15,376 bases of DNA from Deltaproteobacteria bacterium (GTDB lineage Bacteria > Desulfobacterota > Desulfobacteria > C00003060). The DNA lies in the NCBI GenBank assembly GCA_030667105.1, contig DAOUWN010000008.1, forward strand, positions 1-15,376. Direction: 5' to 3'. The translations under genes and the position numbers were made by a program. Positions 1-8,218 of the stretch are shown here, one piece after another (position 1 is the stretch's first letter; every line of letters starts with the position of its first letter). The notes under the pieces were generated by a model. The model was given only the letters and a program-made list of their open reading frames with translations, had not been told where the DNA came from and did no database searches.

Positions 1-1
1 C

Positions 2-1303
2 ATCATGGTGGATGAATACCAGGATACCAACAGGATTCAGGCCGATATTGTCAGACTCCTTGCTGCTACGCACAATAACGTGATGGTAGTGGGGGACGAC
101 TCCCAGTCTATCTATGCCTTCCGAGGGGCTGATTTCGGAAATATCATGGATTTCCCCGAAATATTTCCAGGCACAAAGACGATCAAGTTGGAAGAAAACT
201 ATCGCAGCACACAGCCCATACTTGACGTAACCAATGTCATTATTGATCGGGCGCAAAGAAAATACACCAAGGTGCTTTTTACGCGGAAAAAAAACGGCGC
301 GCCTCCTGCCCTGGTGATGGCACAAGATGAGCACATGCAGTCACAGTTTGTAGCCCAGAAGATCCTTGAACTGCGAGATGAAGGTATTCCCCTTGGTGAA
401 ATTGCCGTGCTGTTTAGGTCCGGTTATCATGCCTTTGACCTGGAGATCGAGCTGAATGGAAGAAACATCCCATTTGTAAAGGTGGGCGGGTTTAAGTTCA
501 TGGAAACGGCCCACATCAAAGACCTTCTGGCACATATGCGGATTCTGGCCAATCCCCAGGATTCTGTTAGCTGGCATCGGGCGCTCCGTTTGTTGGAAAA
601 CGTCGGACCCAAGGCGGCAGACGAGATATTTCACGGTGTGGCGAGATCAGGCAAGGGTGTTGGCGGTTTGGCTGCCATAAAACCGAAGCCTCGTTATGCC
701 CATGCCTTTGAAAAGTTTAAAGACGCGTTTGAAGGCCTCCAGGCAGATCGCCTTTCCGTGGCTGCCATTGGCGCAAGGCTTGTGCAGTATTATCAAGCCA
801 TTTTAGAAAAGAAGTTTGACGATCATCCCAAGCGTGCCAAAGACCTTGAGCACCTCTTAACGATAATGGAACGTTACAAGAGCCTTGAGAAATTCCTTTC
901 TGATATGGCTCTGGACCCTCCCAGCGCCAGCATAGACGACGTTCTTGCCACCGATTATGATGATGAGCAACTTGTTCTTTCCACGATTCATTCGGCAAAG
1001 GGGCTGGAATGGCACACGGTCTTTATCATCTGGACCCTGGAGGGCCGATTTCCGGCTGCTTACATTGTACGCAGTGATGAAGATATGGAGGAAGAGCTTA
1101 GGCTTATGTACGTGGCTGCCTCGCGGGCGAAAGAGAATCTCTTCTTTTCCTATCCCGTGGAAATATATGATCGAGGCACAGGGATGGTCCTGACAAGCCC
1201 CTCGCGATTTATCGAAGGCATTTCAGAGGACATACTGGATCCCTGGTCTCTGACGAGGGATTACAAAGACGAGCCTCTCCGGTGGCAGGGTATTGCAATG
1301 TAG
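2..1303 (+). CDS. UvrD/PcrA-type superfamily 1 DNA helicase, C-terminal part (5' end outside window)
   Basis: ATP-driven 3'-5' DNA helicase of the UvrD/Rep/PcrA family, used in repair and replication restart. The reading frame is open to the left edge, so the N-terminus with Walker A is missing. Numbering from the first Met in view (position 5), the helicase motifs come in order: motif II DEYQDTN at 3-9, motif III VVGDDSQSIYAFRGA at about 28-42, motif IV with EENYRS at 63-68, motif V TIHSAKGLEW at 327-336, and motif VI EELRLMYVAASRAKENL at 363-379. Between them lies the 2B-like insertion. Only about 50 residues follow motif VI, so the long basic C-terminal tail of PcrA and UvrD is short or absent. 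The next gene follows after 15 bases on the same strand with no terminator seen, so the two are probably co-transcribed. Family assignment is secure; UvrD versus PcrA versus a Rep-like paralogue is not resolved. Confidence 0.93.
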   Translation: MMVDEYQDTNRIQADIVRLLAATHNNVMVVGDDSQSIYAFRGADFGNIMDFPEIFPGTKTIKLEENYRSTQPILDVTNVIIDRAQRKYTKVLFTRKKNGAPPALVMAQDEHMQSQFVAQKILELRDEGIPLGEIAVLFRSGYHAFDLEIELNGRNIPFVKVGGFKFMETAHIKDLLAHMRILANPQDSVSWHRALRLLENVGPKAADEIFHGVARSGKGVGGLAAIKPKPRYAHAFEKFKDAFEGLQADRLSVAAIGARLVQYYQAILEKKFDDHPKRAKDLEHLLTIMERYKSLEKFLSDMALDPPSASIDDVLATDYDDEQLVLSTIHSAKGLEWHTVFIIWTLEGRFPAAYIVRSDEDMEEELRLMYVAASRAKENLFFSYPVEIYDRGTGMVLTSPSRFIEGISEDILDPWSLTRDYKDEPLRWQGIAM

Positions 1304-1318
1304 AATATGAAATAGTCC

Positions 1319-2290
1319 ATGATCCCTATTCGAGACACCATCCGGTCAGAGACCTATCCAATCGTCAACAGTCTCATTATTGTGATCAATGTCCTGGTTT
1401 TTTTCGCAGAGCTGTCACAAGGGCAAAGACTCAATGAGTTTATCCACGTTTACGGTCTTGTCCCGGCCCGATATTCTGTCCCCCAGATCTCAGCATACTT
1501 CACCACCGGGCAGCAGGTTGTGCCTTTTCTCACGTTTATGTTTTTGCACGGCGGTTTTCTTCACTTGCTGGGCAACATGTGGTTCCTTTATATTTTTGGG
1601 GACAACGTGGAAGACAGGCTCGGACACTTTCGATACCTCGCCTTCTACCTGCTGTGCGGATTGGCTTCGGGGACCTCACATCTGGCTCTCAACTGGCATT
1701 CCGAGATACCTACTATTGGAGCCAGCGGCGCCATCGCGGGTGTGATGGGCGCATACTTCATACTCTATCCGAGAGCCAAGGTGCTGACTCTTGTGCCGAT
1801 TTTTATCTTTCTCCATTTTGTGGAACTCCCCGCGTTTCTTTTTCTCGGCATCTGGCTCTTGATTCAGTTCTTGAGCGCCACTGGCGCCTCAGCCCAGGCA
1901 GGGGGCATTGCCTGGTGGGCCCATATTGGGGGCTTTGTTTTTGGCGTCATCTTTTTAAAGCTTTTTGAGATCCTGCCGGAATTCGGAGCGGGCAAGAGGT
2001 TTCGGGATCTTACAAAAAAACGGTCAACCCCTCGTCTCCAGGTGATCCGTCCTGCCGGTGTTGGAGATGACCCGAATTTGCACACGGTTATCTCTGTGAG
2101 CGAGCGCGAGGCCCTTTTTGGAGCGCGCAAATTGGTGAACATCGCTCAGGGTTTCAAGAAGAAGACTTTTCTGTTGACGGTGCCGCCAGGCGTTTCAGAA
2201 GGAAGCAGGCTCCGCTTGAGAGGGATGGGGCGACAGATGCCGGAAGGGGCCAAGGGGGATCTTTTCCTTAAAGTACAAATCAGGGGCTGA
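1319..2290 (+). CDS. Rhomboid intramembrane serine protease fused to a DnaJ C-terminal-like domain
   Basis: Predicted membrane protease of 323 residues that would cut substrate transmembrane helices. Residues 1-215 are a typical prokaryotic rhomboid. They show an N-terminal helix at about 14-30, the HGGFLHLLGNMWFLYIFGDN region at 77-96, the catalytic serine motif GASGA with Ser136, and the catalytic histidine in AHIGGF with His202, plus several further hydrophobic helices. After a basic linker (about 225-240), residues 255-323 match the second substrate-binding beta domain of DnaJ/CbpA chaperones: SEREALFGA, then VPPGVSEGSRLRLRGMG, then KGDLFLKVQI. No J domain or zinc finger is present. ATG 1319 is the first possible start because an in-frame TAG sits at 1313-1315; no clear ribosome binding site is visible, so coupling to the helicase gene is likely. 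Catalytic residues are intact. That the chaperone-like tail recruits unfolded substrates is inference. Confidence 0.92.
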   Translation: MIPIRDTIRSETYPIVNSLIIVINVLVFFAELSQGQRLNEFIHVYGLVPARYSVPQISAYFTTGQQVVPFLTFMFLHGGFLHLLGNMWFLYIFGDNVEDRLGHFRYLAFYLLCGLASGTSHLALNWHSEIPTIGASGAIAGVMGAYFILYPRAKVLTLVPIFIFLHFVELPAFLFLGIWLLIQFLSATGASAQAGGIAWWAHIGGFVFGVIFLKLFEILPEFGAGKRFRDLTKKRSTPRLQVIRPAGVGDDPNLHTVISVSEREALFGARKLVNIAQGFKKKTFLLTVPPGVSEGSRLRLRGMGRQMPEGAKGDLFLKVQIRG

Positions 2291-2316
2291 TACCTTGTGA
2301 TTCTGCCACCGCAGGC

Positions 2317-2345
2317 TTGCCTATCTGTTCATAAGTTGATATTAG
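2317..2345 (+). promoter_or_regulatory. Candidate sigma-70 promoter for the class II aldolase gene
   Basis: TTGCCT at 2317-2322 and TATTAG at 2340-2345 are separated by 17 bases, each matching four of six consensus bases. It lies in the 92-base gap ahead of the aldolase gene and would give a leader of about 30 bases. Only moderately supported; the gene could also be read from upstream. Confidence 0.3.
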
Positions 2346-2382
2346 AAGTAACTGATTAAACAAACACAGGAGGAGGAAGCCA

Positions 2383-3807
2383 ATGAGTACCCAAGTATTG
2401 CAGGCTTTGCTGGCTGAACTGGAAAGCTCGGTAACCTTAGATGCTGACGGGAACATGTCGGTTCAAGATGAAAAGAAACTCCGTGGCGTCCCCATAGACA
2501 TCCTGGCCAACAAGGCGGCCTTTGGAGAACCCGGACAACGGGCCGTTGCCAGGTGGCTCCTGTGGGAACTGGGGCAGGCGTTGGGCATATATCCGGCATC
2601 TATCAATGAGCTTTATATGGCCCGGGGGCGTGGTGAGGTCCTATGCGATTTCACGGTGCCGGCCATCAACCTGCGCGCCATGGCCTATGACAGCGCCTGT
2701 GCCGTCTTCAGGGCCGCCCTTCCCCGCAACGTCGGGGCGCTGATTTTTGAGATCGCCCGCTCTGAGATTGGCTACACTGACCAGCGACCGGCCGAATATC
2801 TGAGTGTGGTCATGGCAGCGGCCATCAAGGAAGGTTATCAGGGACCTCTCTTTGTTCAGGGGGACCACTTTCAGATGAATGCAAAGAAGTTTAAGGCCGA
2901 TCCGGATGCCGAGTTCAACGCTGTGGCCGACCTGGCGGCAGAAGCCATTAGGGCTGGATTCTACAACATTGATATAGATACATCCACCCTGGTAGATTTG
3001 AGTTATCCGACGGTAGATGAGCAACAGCGAAATAACTATGAGTTGTGTGCAAAGTTGACAACCCTTATACGTGAGAGAGAACCAGAAGGTGTTACCGTCT
3101 CAGTAGGTGGGGAGATCGGCGAGATAGGCGAAAAGAACAGCGACGAGACTGAATTGCGGGCCTACATGGACGGCTACAACCGGAGCCTGCCCAAAGGAAT
3201 GGTCGGGCTTTCAAAGATCAGTATCCAGACCGGCACGAGCCATGGCGGTGTGCCCCTGCCTGATGGGACCCTGGCCCAGGTCAAGATCGATTTCAATGTG
3301 ATCAAGGAGTTGTCAAAGGTGGCCCGCGATGCCTACGGGATGGGCGGGGCCGTCCAGCACGGGGCATCTACGCTGCCTGACGAGGCGTTTAACCAGTTTG
3401 TGCAAAACGAGGCGACAGAGGTGCACCTGGCTACCGGGTTTCAGAATATCGTATACGACCATGAAGCGTTTCCGGCCGAACTTCGCCAACGCATCTACGA
3501 TCACATCAAGACTGCTCATGCAAAAGAACGCAAAGAGGGCCAGACAGAAGAACAGTTGATCTATAAGACACGCAAGAAGGGCTTCGGACCTTTTAAGGCA
3601 GAACTTTGGGGGTTGCCAGAAGATGTGCGAAGCGCCATTCGAACCAGCCTTGAAGAGAAGTTTGGCTTTCTCTTTGATCAGCTCAATGTGGGAAACACCA
3701 TGGAGGTGGCCAAACGCTACGCGCCGCACGTGAAAATGTGCAGGCATCTGGTCGATTTTCAGGAGAAGGACGCTGGGGTGGAGGATACGTCAGAGCTGGC
3801 AGACTAG
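2383..3807 (+). CDS. Class II (zinc) fructose-bisphosphate aldolase family protein, long form
   Basis: A 474-residue protein of the class II aldolase family, which cleaves or forms ketose bisphosphates through a metal-bound enediolate. Family features visible in order: GDH at 160-162 (matching the Asp-His of the catalytic aspartate and first zinc ligand), GGEIGEIGE at 242-250 (the acidic loop), TSHGG with His287 (second zinc ligand) and QHGAST with His326 (third zinc ligand). All three expected metal histidines are present. The protein is over 100 residues longer than E. coli FbaA (about 359). It has an N-terminal extension of about 100 residues and a C-terminal extension of about 110 that includes a lysine-rich stretch. 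The usual NIDTDT phosphate-binding segment is replaced by HLATGFQN. Ribosome binding is very strong (AGGAGGAGGA at 2368-2377). The gene converges on the kinase operon with 12 bases between stops and no obvious terminator. It could be the glycolytic/gluconeogenic aldolase or act on another sugar phosphate. Confidence 0.8.
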   Translation: MSTQVLQALLAELESSVTLDADGNMSVQDEKKLRGVPIDILANKAAFGEPGQRAVARWLLWELGQALGIYPASINELYMARGRGEVLCDFTVPAINLRAMAYDSACAVFRAALPRNVGALIFEIARSEIGYTDQRPAEYLSVVMAAAIKEGYQGPLFVQGDHFQMNAKKFKADPDAEFNAVADLAAEAIRAGFYNIDIDTSTLVDLSYPTVDEQQRNNYELCAKLTTLIREREPEGVTVSVGGEIGEIGEKNSDETELRAYMDGYNRSLPKGMVGLSKISIQTGTSHGGVPLPDGTLAQVKIDFNVIKELSKVARDAYGMGGAVQHGASTLPDEAFNQFVQNEATEVHLATGFQNIVYDHEAFPAELRQRIYDHIKTAHAKERKEGQTEEQLIYKTRKKGFGPFKAELWGLPEDVRSAIRTSLEEKFGFLFDQLNVGNTMEVAKRYAPHVKMCRHLVDFQEKDAGVEDTSELAD

Positions 3808-3819
3808 TTCAAGCATTGG

Positions 3820-5730
3820 TCAACCGCTTAGGACCTGCCGTATGGTATGGGAGAGCTGTTTTGCGGAAAAAGGTTTTTGAATAAACCCGTCACAACCCCG
3901 AGCCAGTATCTCACTTGCCTCACCTTCCACGCTATAGCCGCTTGATAGAAGGACTTTGACTTGAGGGTGGATTTCCTTCATTTTGTCGTAGGCCTCACCG
4001 CCTCCCATGTCCGGCATGATCATATCGAGAATGACCATATCGATTTTCCCCTTGTTTTTTTCATAGACCTCTACTGCTTCTTTGCCGGATCTTGCCAGAA
4101 ACACCTCATAACCCATTTCTTCCAGGATTTCCTGGCCAATGTCAATGATCATGTCTTCGTCATCCACAAGAAGCACAGACTCGGTTCCTCGCATGAGGGC
4201 AACCGGAAGATCCGGTTGTTCCGGGATCTCCTTTTCCGAGGCGGGGAGATAAATGTCAAAGGTCGTTCCTTCCCCCTTTTTGCTGTCAACAGCAATGATA
4301 CCGGCATGATTCTTGATGATACCATAGGCTGAAGCAAGTCCAAGGCCCGTGCCTCTGCCCATTTCCTTTGTGGTAAAGAACGGCTCAAACACCCTGCTTC
4401 TAGTCGCCTCATCCATGCCTGTGCCGGTGTCTCCAACAGATATCTTCACATAATTGCCTGGCTCCGCGCCAAAGGGTTTGACATCCTCCTCCTGGAGCGC
4501 AACATTCTTGGTTTGGACGTATAACCTCCCCCCTCCAGGCATTGCGTGCCATGAATTGACGAAAAGGTTTACCATTACCTGGTCTATCTGGCCCCGGTCC
4601 ACTTCTGATGTCCAGATATCTTTCTGGTAGCTCGTATGAATCACTATCTCTTTCTTGGTCCTGCCAAACATCTGGGCGCTATTGTCGATCAACTCCTTCA
4701 GATCGGTTGGTTTGGCTTCGTATTTCCCGCCCCTTGCAAAACCCAACAGTTGCTTGGTAAGACTGGCGCCGCTTTCGACTATACTCTCAATGCCCTTGAG
4801 ATGTTCGAAGTGTGGGTGGTCAGAACTGATGTTTAGAAGCATCAAAGAAGTTCGCCCCTGAATACCCATGAGTAGGTTGTTGAAGTCATGAGCAATACCT
4901 CCGGCAAGGGTTCCGACTGCTTGGATCTTCTGTGTTTGCGCAAGCTGGGTTTCCAATTTCCGTTGCTCGGTGACGTCTTTCAAGGCTCCCACTGTCCCCG
5001 TGATGTTTCCATGTGAATCCAGATTGGGGGCGGCGCTCATGCCAAAGAGACGGGAAGATCCGTCTTTGTGTATCAGCTCGCAGGATGCGTCTCTGATAGT
5101 CTCACACTCGTCTTCCGCCCGCCTGAAGAGCCGGAGACAATGGCCAGGAGCCTCTTTTCCGGCAAAGTCCGCAAAACGCTTGCCTAGTACTTCATCGGTC
5201 TTGTGTCCCAAGACCCTTTCCCACGCAGGATTAACATAAGTGAAGGAGCCGTCCAGTCCCAAGGTGTAAATGATGTCCGGAGAATTATTGACGAGACATT
5301 CATATCGCTTTTCTGATAACTCTAGCTTTCCGTTAATAATCTCATATTCCTTCTTCAGTCTCTTCTGGTCCAGGGCATTTTTTACCCTCTTGAGTAATTG
5401 GTCAAACTCAAATGGCTTTCTGAGATAGTCGTAGGCCCCTTTTCTCAAAGATCCAACCGCCGAGTCCACAGAGGCATGACCAGTGATGACGATTACGAGC
5501 GTATCCAGCTTTTGTTTGTTGATAAGGTCCATGACTTCGAGGCCATTCATGTCAGGCATAACTATGTCCAGAAGGACAAGGTCAATATGGTGCTTGACAA
5601 GGCATTCCAGGGCTTGTTGGCCGCTGTATGCTGTTCTGGTCTTATAACCCTCATTGCCTAAGAGGATCTTCAGGCTGTCGCACATACGGGGTTCGTCGTC
5701 GACTATCAGAATCTCAGGTGTATAGGCCAT
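3820..5730 (-). CDS. Hybrid sensor histidine kinase, REC-PAS-HisKA-HATPase-REC
   Basis: Cytoplasmic hybrid kinase of 636 residues with no transmembrane helix. Domains in order (numbering from Met at 5730): receiver 1 at about 6-120 with phosphoacceptor Asp55 (LLDIVMPDMNG), Thr83 and Lys105; a short coiled stretch; PAS at about 142-256; HisKA with phosphoacceptor His281 in GGIAHDFNNLL; HATPase with N box NLFVNSWHA, G1 GDTGTGM and G2 GRGTGLGLA; receiver 2 at about 517-636 with Asp569 (ILDMIMPDMGG). The longest frame would start at GTG 5742, but the ribosome binding site GGAGG (5736-5740) lies five bases before ATG 5730, so ATG is chosen. The gene overlaps the end of the upstream HDOD kinase gene by 17 bases, which implies translational coupling. 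The N-terminal receiver could take phosphate from the upstream kinase. No output domain is present. Confidence 0.93.
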   Translation of the reverse strand: MAYTPEILIVDDEPRMCDSLKILLGNEGYKTRTAYSGQQALECLVKHHIDLVLLDIVMPDMNGLEVMDLINKQKLDTLVIVITGHASVDSAVGSLRKGAYDYLRKPFEFDQLLKRVKNALDQKRLKKEYEIINGKLELSEKRYECLVNNSPDIIYTLGLDGSFTYVNPAWERVLGHKTDEVLGKRFADFAGKEAPGHCLRLFRRAEDECETIRDASCELIHKDGSSRLFGMSAAPNLDSHGNITGTVGALKDVTEQRKLETQLAQTQKIQAVGTLAGGIAHDFNNLLMGIQGRTSLMLLNISSDHPHFEHLKGIESIVESGASLTKQLLGFARGGKYEAKPTDLKELIDNSAQMFGRTKKEIVIHTSYQKDIWTSEVDRGQIDQVMVNLFVNSWHAMPGGGRLYVQTKNVALQEEDVKPFGAEPGNYVKISVGDTGTGMDEATRSRVFEPFFTTKEMGRGTGLGLASAYGIIKNHAGIIAVDSKKGEGTTFDIYLPASEKEIPEQPDLPVALMRGTESVLLVDDEDMIIDIGQEILEEMGYEVFLARSGKEAVEVYEKNKGKIDMVILDMIMPDMGGGEAYDKMKEIHPQVKVLLSSGYSVEGEASEILARGCDGFIQKPFSAKQLSHTIRQVLSG

Positions 5731-7912
5731 CCTTACCTCCACCGGTTATCCTATGTTCTTTTCTGATCGGCAGAATAATCCTAAAAGTTGTTCCGGTCTT
5801 ATCGCTGCTTTCGCAAGTAATGGTGCCATTCAATCCTTTGATAATGTTGTACGCAACGGACAAACCGAGCCCAGCATGTTCGCCCTTTTTTGAGGTAACG
5901 AAGGGTTCGAAGAGCCGCGACCTTATAGTGTCGGGAATCCCGCGTCCTTCGTCCCGGATACTTATCTCCACAGAGCCAAAAGCGTCTCCCAGGCCTTCCT
6001 TTGATTGTTCCCCCAACGTCTTTGGGGCGCACTCCGTAACGATGTAAAGGTTCCCTCCCTGTGGCATCGCTTCCACGGCATTCTTCACAAGGTTAATGAA
6101 GACCTGCTTTAGGCCGTTCTTTTCCGAATGAATGGTCGGCAAGGAAGGCTCCAGCTCGAGATGGACATTTATCTTGGCGTCCAACATGAGGGGTTCGCGT
6201 GTGATTTTGACAAGGTCGGACAGAAGTGCATTTACGTTTACAGGTTCGGTCTGCCTGGCTTCGGGTTCGGAAAAATCAGATAGCCTATCAACGATGATGG
6301 CCACCCGATCAAGCTCCTCGCTGATGATCTTTAGTTCCTCCTGAGCAGGATCTTCACCAGACAATTTCAGCCCGAGAATCTTGATGTAGTTCTTAATGAT
6401 TCCCAAGGGGTTGTTCACCTCGTGAGCCACTTTTCTGGCAATGGCCGAAGCTGCTGCCAAACGCTCAGACTGAACCAGTCTTGATTGAGCCTGTCTCATG
6501 TTATCAGCATGAAGGGCCAGGGCTGCTTGGTTGGCAAGCATGGTCAAAAGGTTTATCTGTTTGCACAAACTGGCCCCCCTGGCCTGCCCGATGCCCAGCA
6601 GTATCACTCCTACAGCCTGCTTATGGGCGATCATGGGGAGGCACAGGATTCCTTCTCTTTGAACCAATCGAATGATCTGATTGTCAATAATCGCAAGGTC
6701 CACTTTTTTGAGATAGCCAAAGGAGTCCAGAGGAATTTTCTGTTTAAGGGATTGAACCGGAAGACAGTTCTTTGTTTGAAGAGAAATGACCAATTCCTTG
6801 ACAAGATTTTCTTGCGTTGATTCCAGTCCCTCTTTGGCAACCAGAGCATCTCTCTTGTGGTCGTGGAGCAGAAAGAGGATGCGGTTCACATCAAATAGAA
6901 CCTGGATGCCCTGACTGACAATTTCGAGGATCGATTCTTGCTCGCCTGCTTCCAAAAGGTTCCGAAGGGTGCCTTGAAGCAGGGAAGCGTCCCTTACACT
7001 GCGAACCAAGCCAAGTTCCTTTTGATGAGCAGTGTCAGAAAGAGGGGATTGTGGAACTTCAGGTGACTCAATTTCCATGCCCAATGACTGCGCTATTTGC
7101 TCAACCTGATCTTTGCCCTGCGCCAAAAGACTTTCAACATCGGAGCGGGAAAATCCAAAAACCTCCTGGGCGATCTTGAATGTAAGGTCGTCGTGATCAA
7201 CAGGATCTCTGCTCAGGGCATTGGCTACGAAGACAATCTTGACCAGCGGCAGAGCGTCAAGGATTCTGGCCACTGGTTCATGATGGTAAAGAACCGCATC
7301 GGCCATAAACGATTGCAGGTGCCACTTTTCGATCATCCATGCCCCTACCTCTGCGTGCGTGGCCCCAAGATGCGTTTCCTCGGCCTGGGGTAAGTCGGCC
7401 TTGTTATTACATGATTTCACTGCGTTAGTATACTCAGCGGGGAAGTTGACAAACAAAACCAACTTTCCTATGTCGTGAAGGAGTCCGGCCAAGAACGCCT
7501 CTTCAGGGGAGCCTTGCGAGGTCTTTTTGGCGATCAACTCGGCTATGATGGCACACAGCAGAGAGTGGTGCCAGAACGGCTTCAGTTTGAAGGCGCCGTT
7601 GCCCTTAGCCTTGCCAAAAACCTGGAAGACGGCCGCGCTTATGGCCACATTCTTGATGGCATCCGTGCCCAGCAAGAGCAAGGCCTGTTCTATGCTGGTC
7701 ACTCTACTCGCTAGACCATAATTAGCAGAGTTGACCATTCTCATGACCTTGGCGCACAACGAAGGATCTTTATCAATTATCCGGGAAATATCCTTAATTG
7801 TACATCCCTGGCTATTGCAGGCTTCAACAAGCCTTAGCAGAATATGGGGAAGCGTGGGGAGGTTCTTGGATGTCCTGATTCTATCAAAAAGTCGGTCTGT
7901 ACGCGGTTTCAT
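5714..7912 (-). CDS. HDOD-GAF-histidine kinase
   Basis: Cytoplasmic sensor kinase of 732 residues. Residues about 15-215 are an HDOD domain (NLPTLPHILLRLVE, DPSLCAKVMRMVNSANYG, SIEQALLLLG, then LAGLLHDIGKLVL). Histidines and aspartate placed like HD-family metal ligands remain: His115/116, His146-Asp147, His186 and His210/211. Residues about 320-470 form a GAF-like sensor domain. HisKA carries His497 in KVAHEVNNPLG. The ATPase has N box NLVKNAVEAMPQGG (607-620), G1 RDEGRGIP with Asp654, and G2 AGLGLSVAYNII, so catalysis looks intact. ATG 7912 has a poor ribosome binding site but sits behind an excellent promoter at 7974-8002. It is the first gene of a two-gene operon with the hybrid kinase. 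HDOD proteins commonly take part in signalling; the ligand here cannot be read from sequence. Confidence 0.93.
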   Translation of the reverse strand: MKPRTDRLFDRIRTSKNLPTLPHILLRLVEACNSQGCTIKDISRIIDKDPSLCAKVMRMVNSANYGLASRVTSIEQALLLLGTDAIKNVAISAAVFQVFGKAKGNGAFKLKPFWHHSLLCAIIAELIAKKTSQGSPEEAFLAGLLHDIGKLVLFVNFPAEYTNAVKSCNNKADLPQAEETHLGATHAEVGAWMIEKWHLQSFMADAVLYHHEPVARILDALPLVKIVFVANALSRDPVDHDDLTFKIAQEVFGFSRSDVESLLAQGKDQVEQIAQSLGMEIESPEVPQSPLSDTAHQKELGLVRSVRDASLLQGTLRNLLEAGEQESILEIVSQGIQVLFDVNRILFLLHDHKRDALVAKEGLESTQENLVKELVISLQTKNCLPVQSLKQKIPLDSFGYLKKVDLAIIDNQIIRLVQREGILCLPMIAHKQAVGVILLGIGQARGASLCKQINLLTMLANQAALALHADNMRQAQSRLVQSERLAAASAIARKVAHEVNNPLGIIKNYIKILGLKLSGEDPAQEELKIISEELDRVAIIVDRLSDFSEPEARQTEPVNVNALLSDLVKITREPLMLDAKINVHLELEPSLPTIHSEKNGLKQVFINLVKNAVEAMPQGGNLYIVTECAPKTLGEQSKEGLGDAFGSVEISIRDEGRGIPDTIRSRLFEPFVTSKKGEHAGLGLSVAYNIIKGLNGTITCESSDKTGTTFRIILPIRKEHRITGGGKDGLYT

Positions 7913-7973
7913 TTTCTACAACAATCCCGCCAATCCGAGGTTTTTTTGCCCAGTGATACTAAACTAACCATTT

Positions 7974-8002
7974 ATAATATCTAACTGATGGCCAGATGTC
8001 AA
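7974..8002 (-). promoter_or_regulatory. Sigma-70-type promoter for the HDOD kinase operon
   Basis: On the minus strand a perfect TTGACA (7997-8002) is followed after exactly 17 bases by TATTAT (7974-7979, five of six). The expected transcript start is near 7967, giving a leader of about 55 bases before ATG 7912. It is among the best promoter matches in the window and suggests housekeeping-sigma expression. Confidence 0.7.
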
Positions 8003-8165
8003 TTTTTTGGGGATCCTGAAATTATTTCAGAGTAGCTTGCAGGATGTTGAGGAGCCACTCACGCGAGACGTAATTGCGAGAAATGCCAAGAATATGTTTT
8101 AGTTGTGACTTTGTGCCGTGCAGTTGGCGAGGTTCTTGAGCGGAAACGGATCAAATGAGCCGTAA

Positions 8166-8207
8166 TATGTGCCTGCCTGGAAAGAGACCGCTCCGGGCAG
8201 GCACATG
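8166..8207 (-). terminator. adk: Strong hairpin downstream of adenylate kinase, no U-tract
   Basis: Arms TGTGCCTGCCTGG (8168-8180) and CCGGGCAGGCACA (8193-8205) pair over 13 bases with one G-T wobble, extendable by one A-T pair and a G-T, around a 12-base loop. It begins 47 bases after the adenylate kinase stop on the minus strand. No run of U follows in either direction, so it may be a non-canonical terminator, a transcript-end protector or another RNA element. Confidence 0.4.
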
Positions 8208-8218
8208 AGACTTGATAA

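Noticed and set aside
3313..3747. 144-codon minus-strand frame opposite the aldolase
   Set aside because: Shadow frame; the plus strand carries the conserved aldolase motifs throughout.
5731..5742. GTG 5742 as the start of the hybrid kinase
   Set aside because: The GGAGG ribosome binding site lies inside this extension, five bases ahead of ATG 5730.
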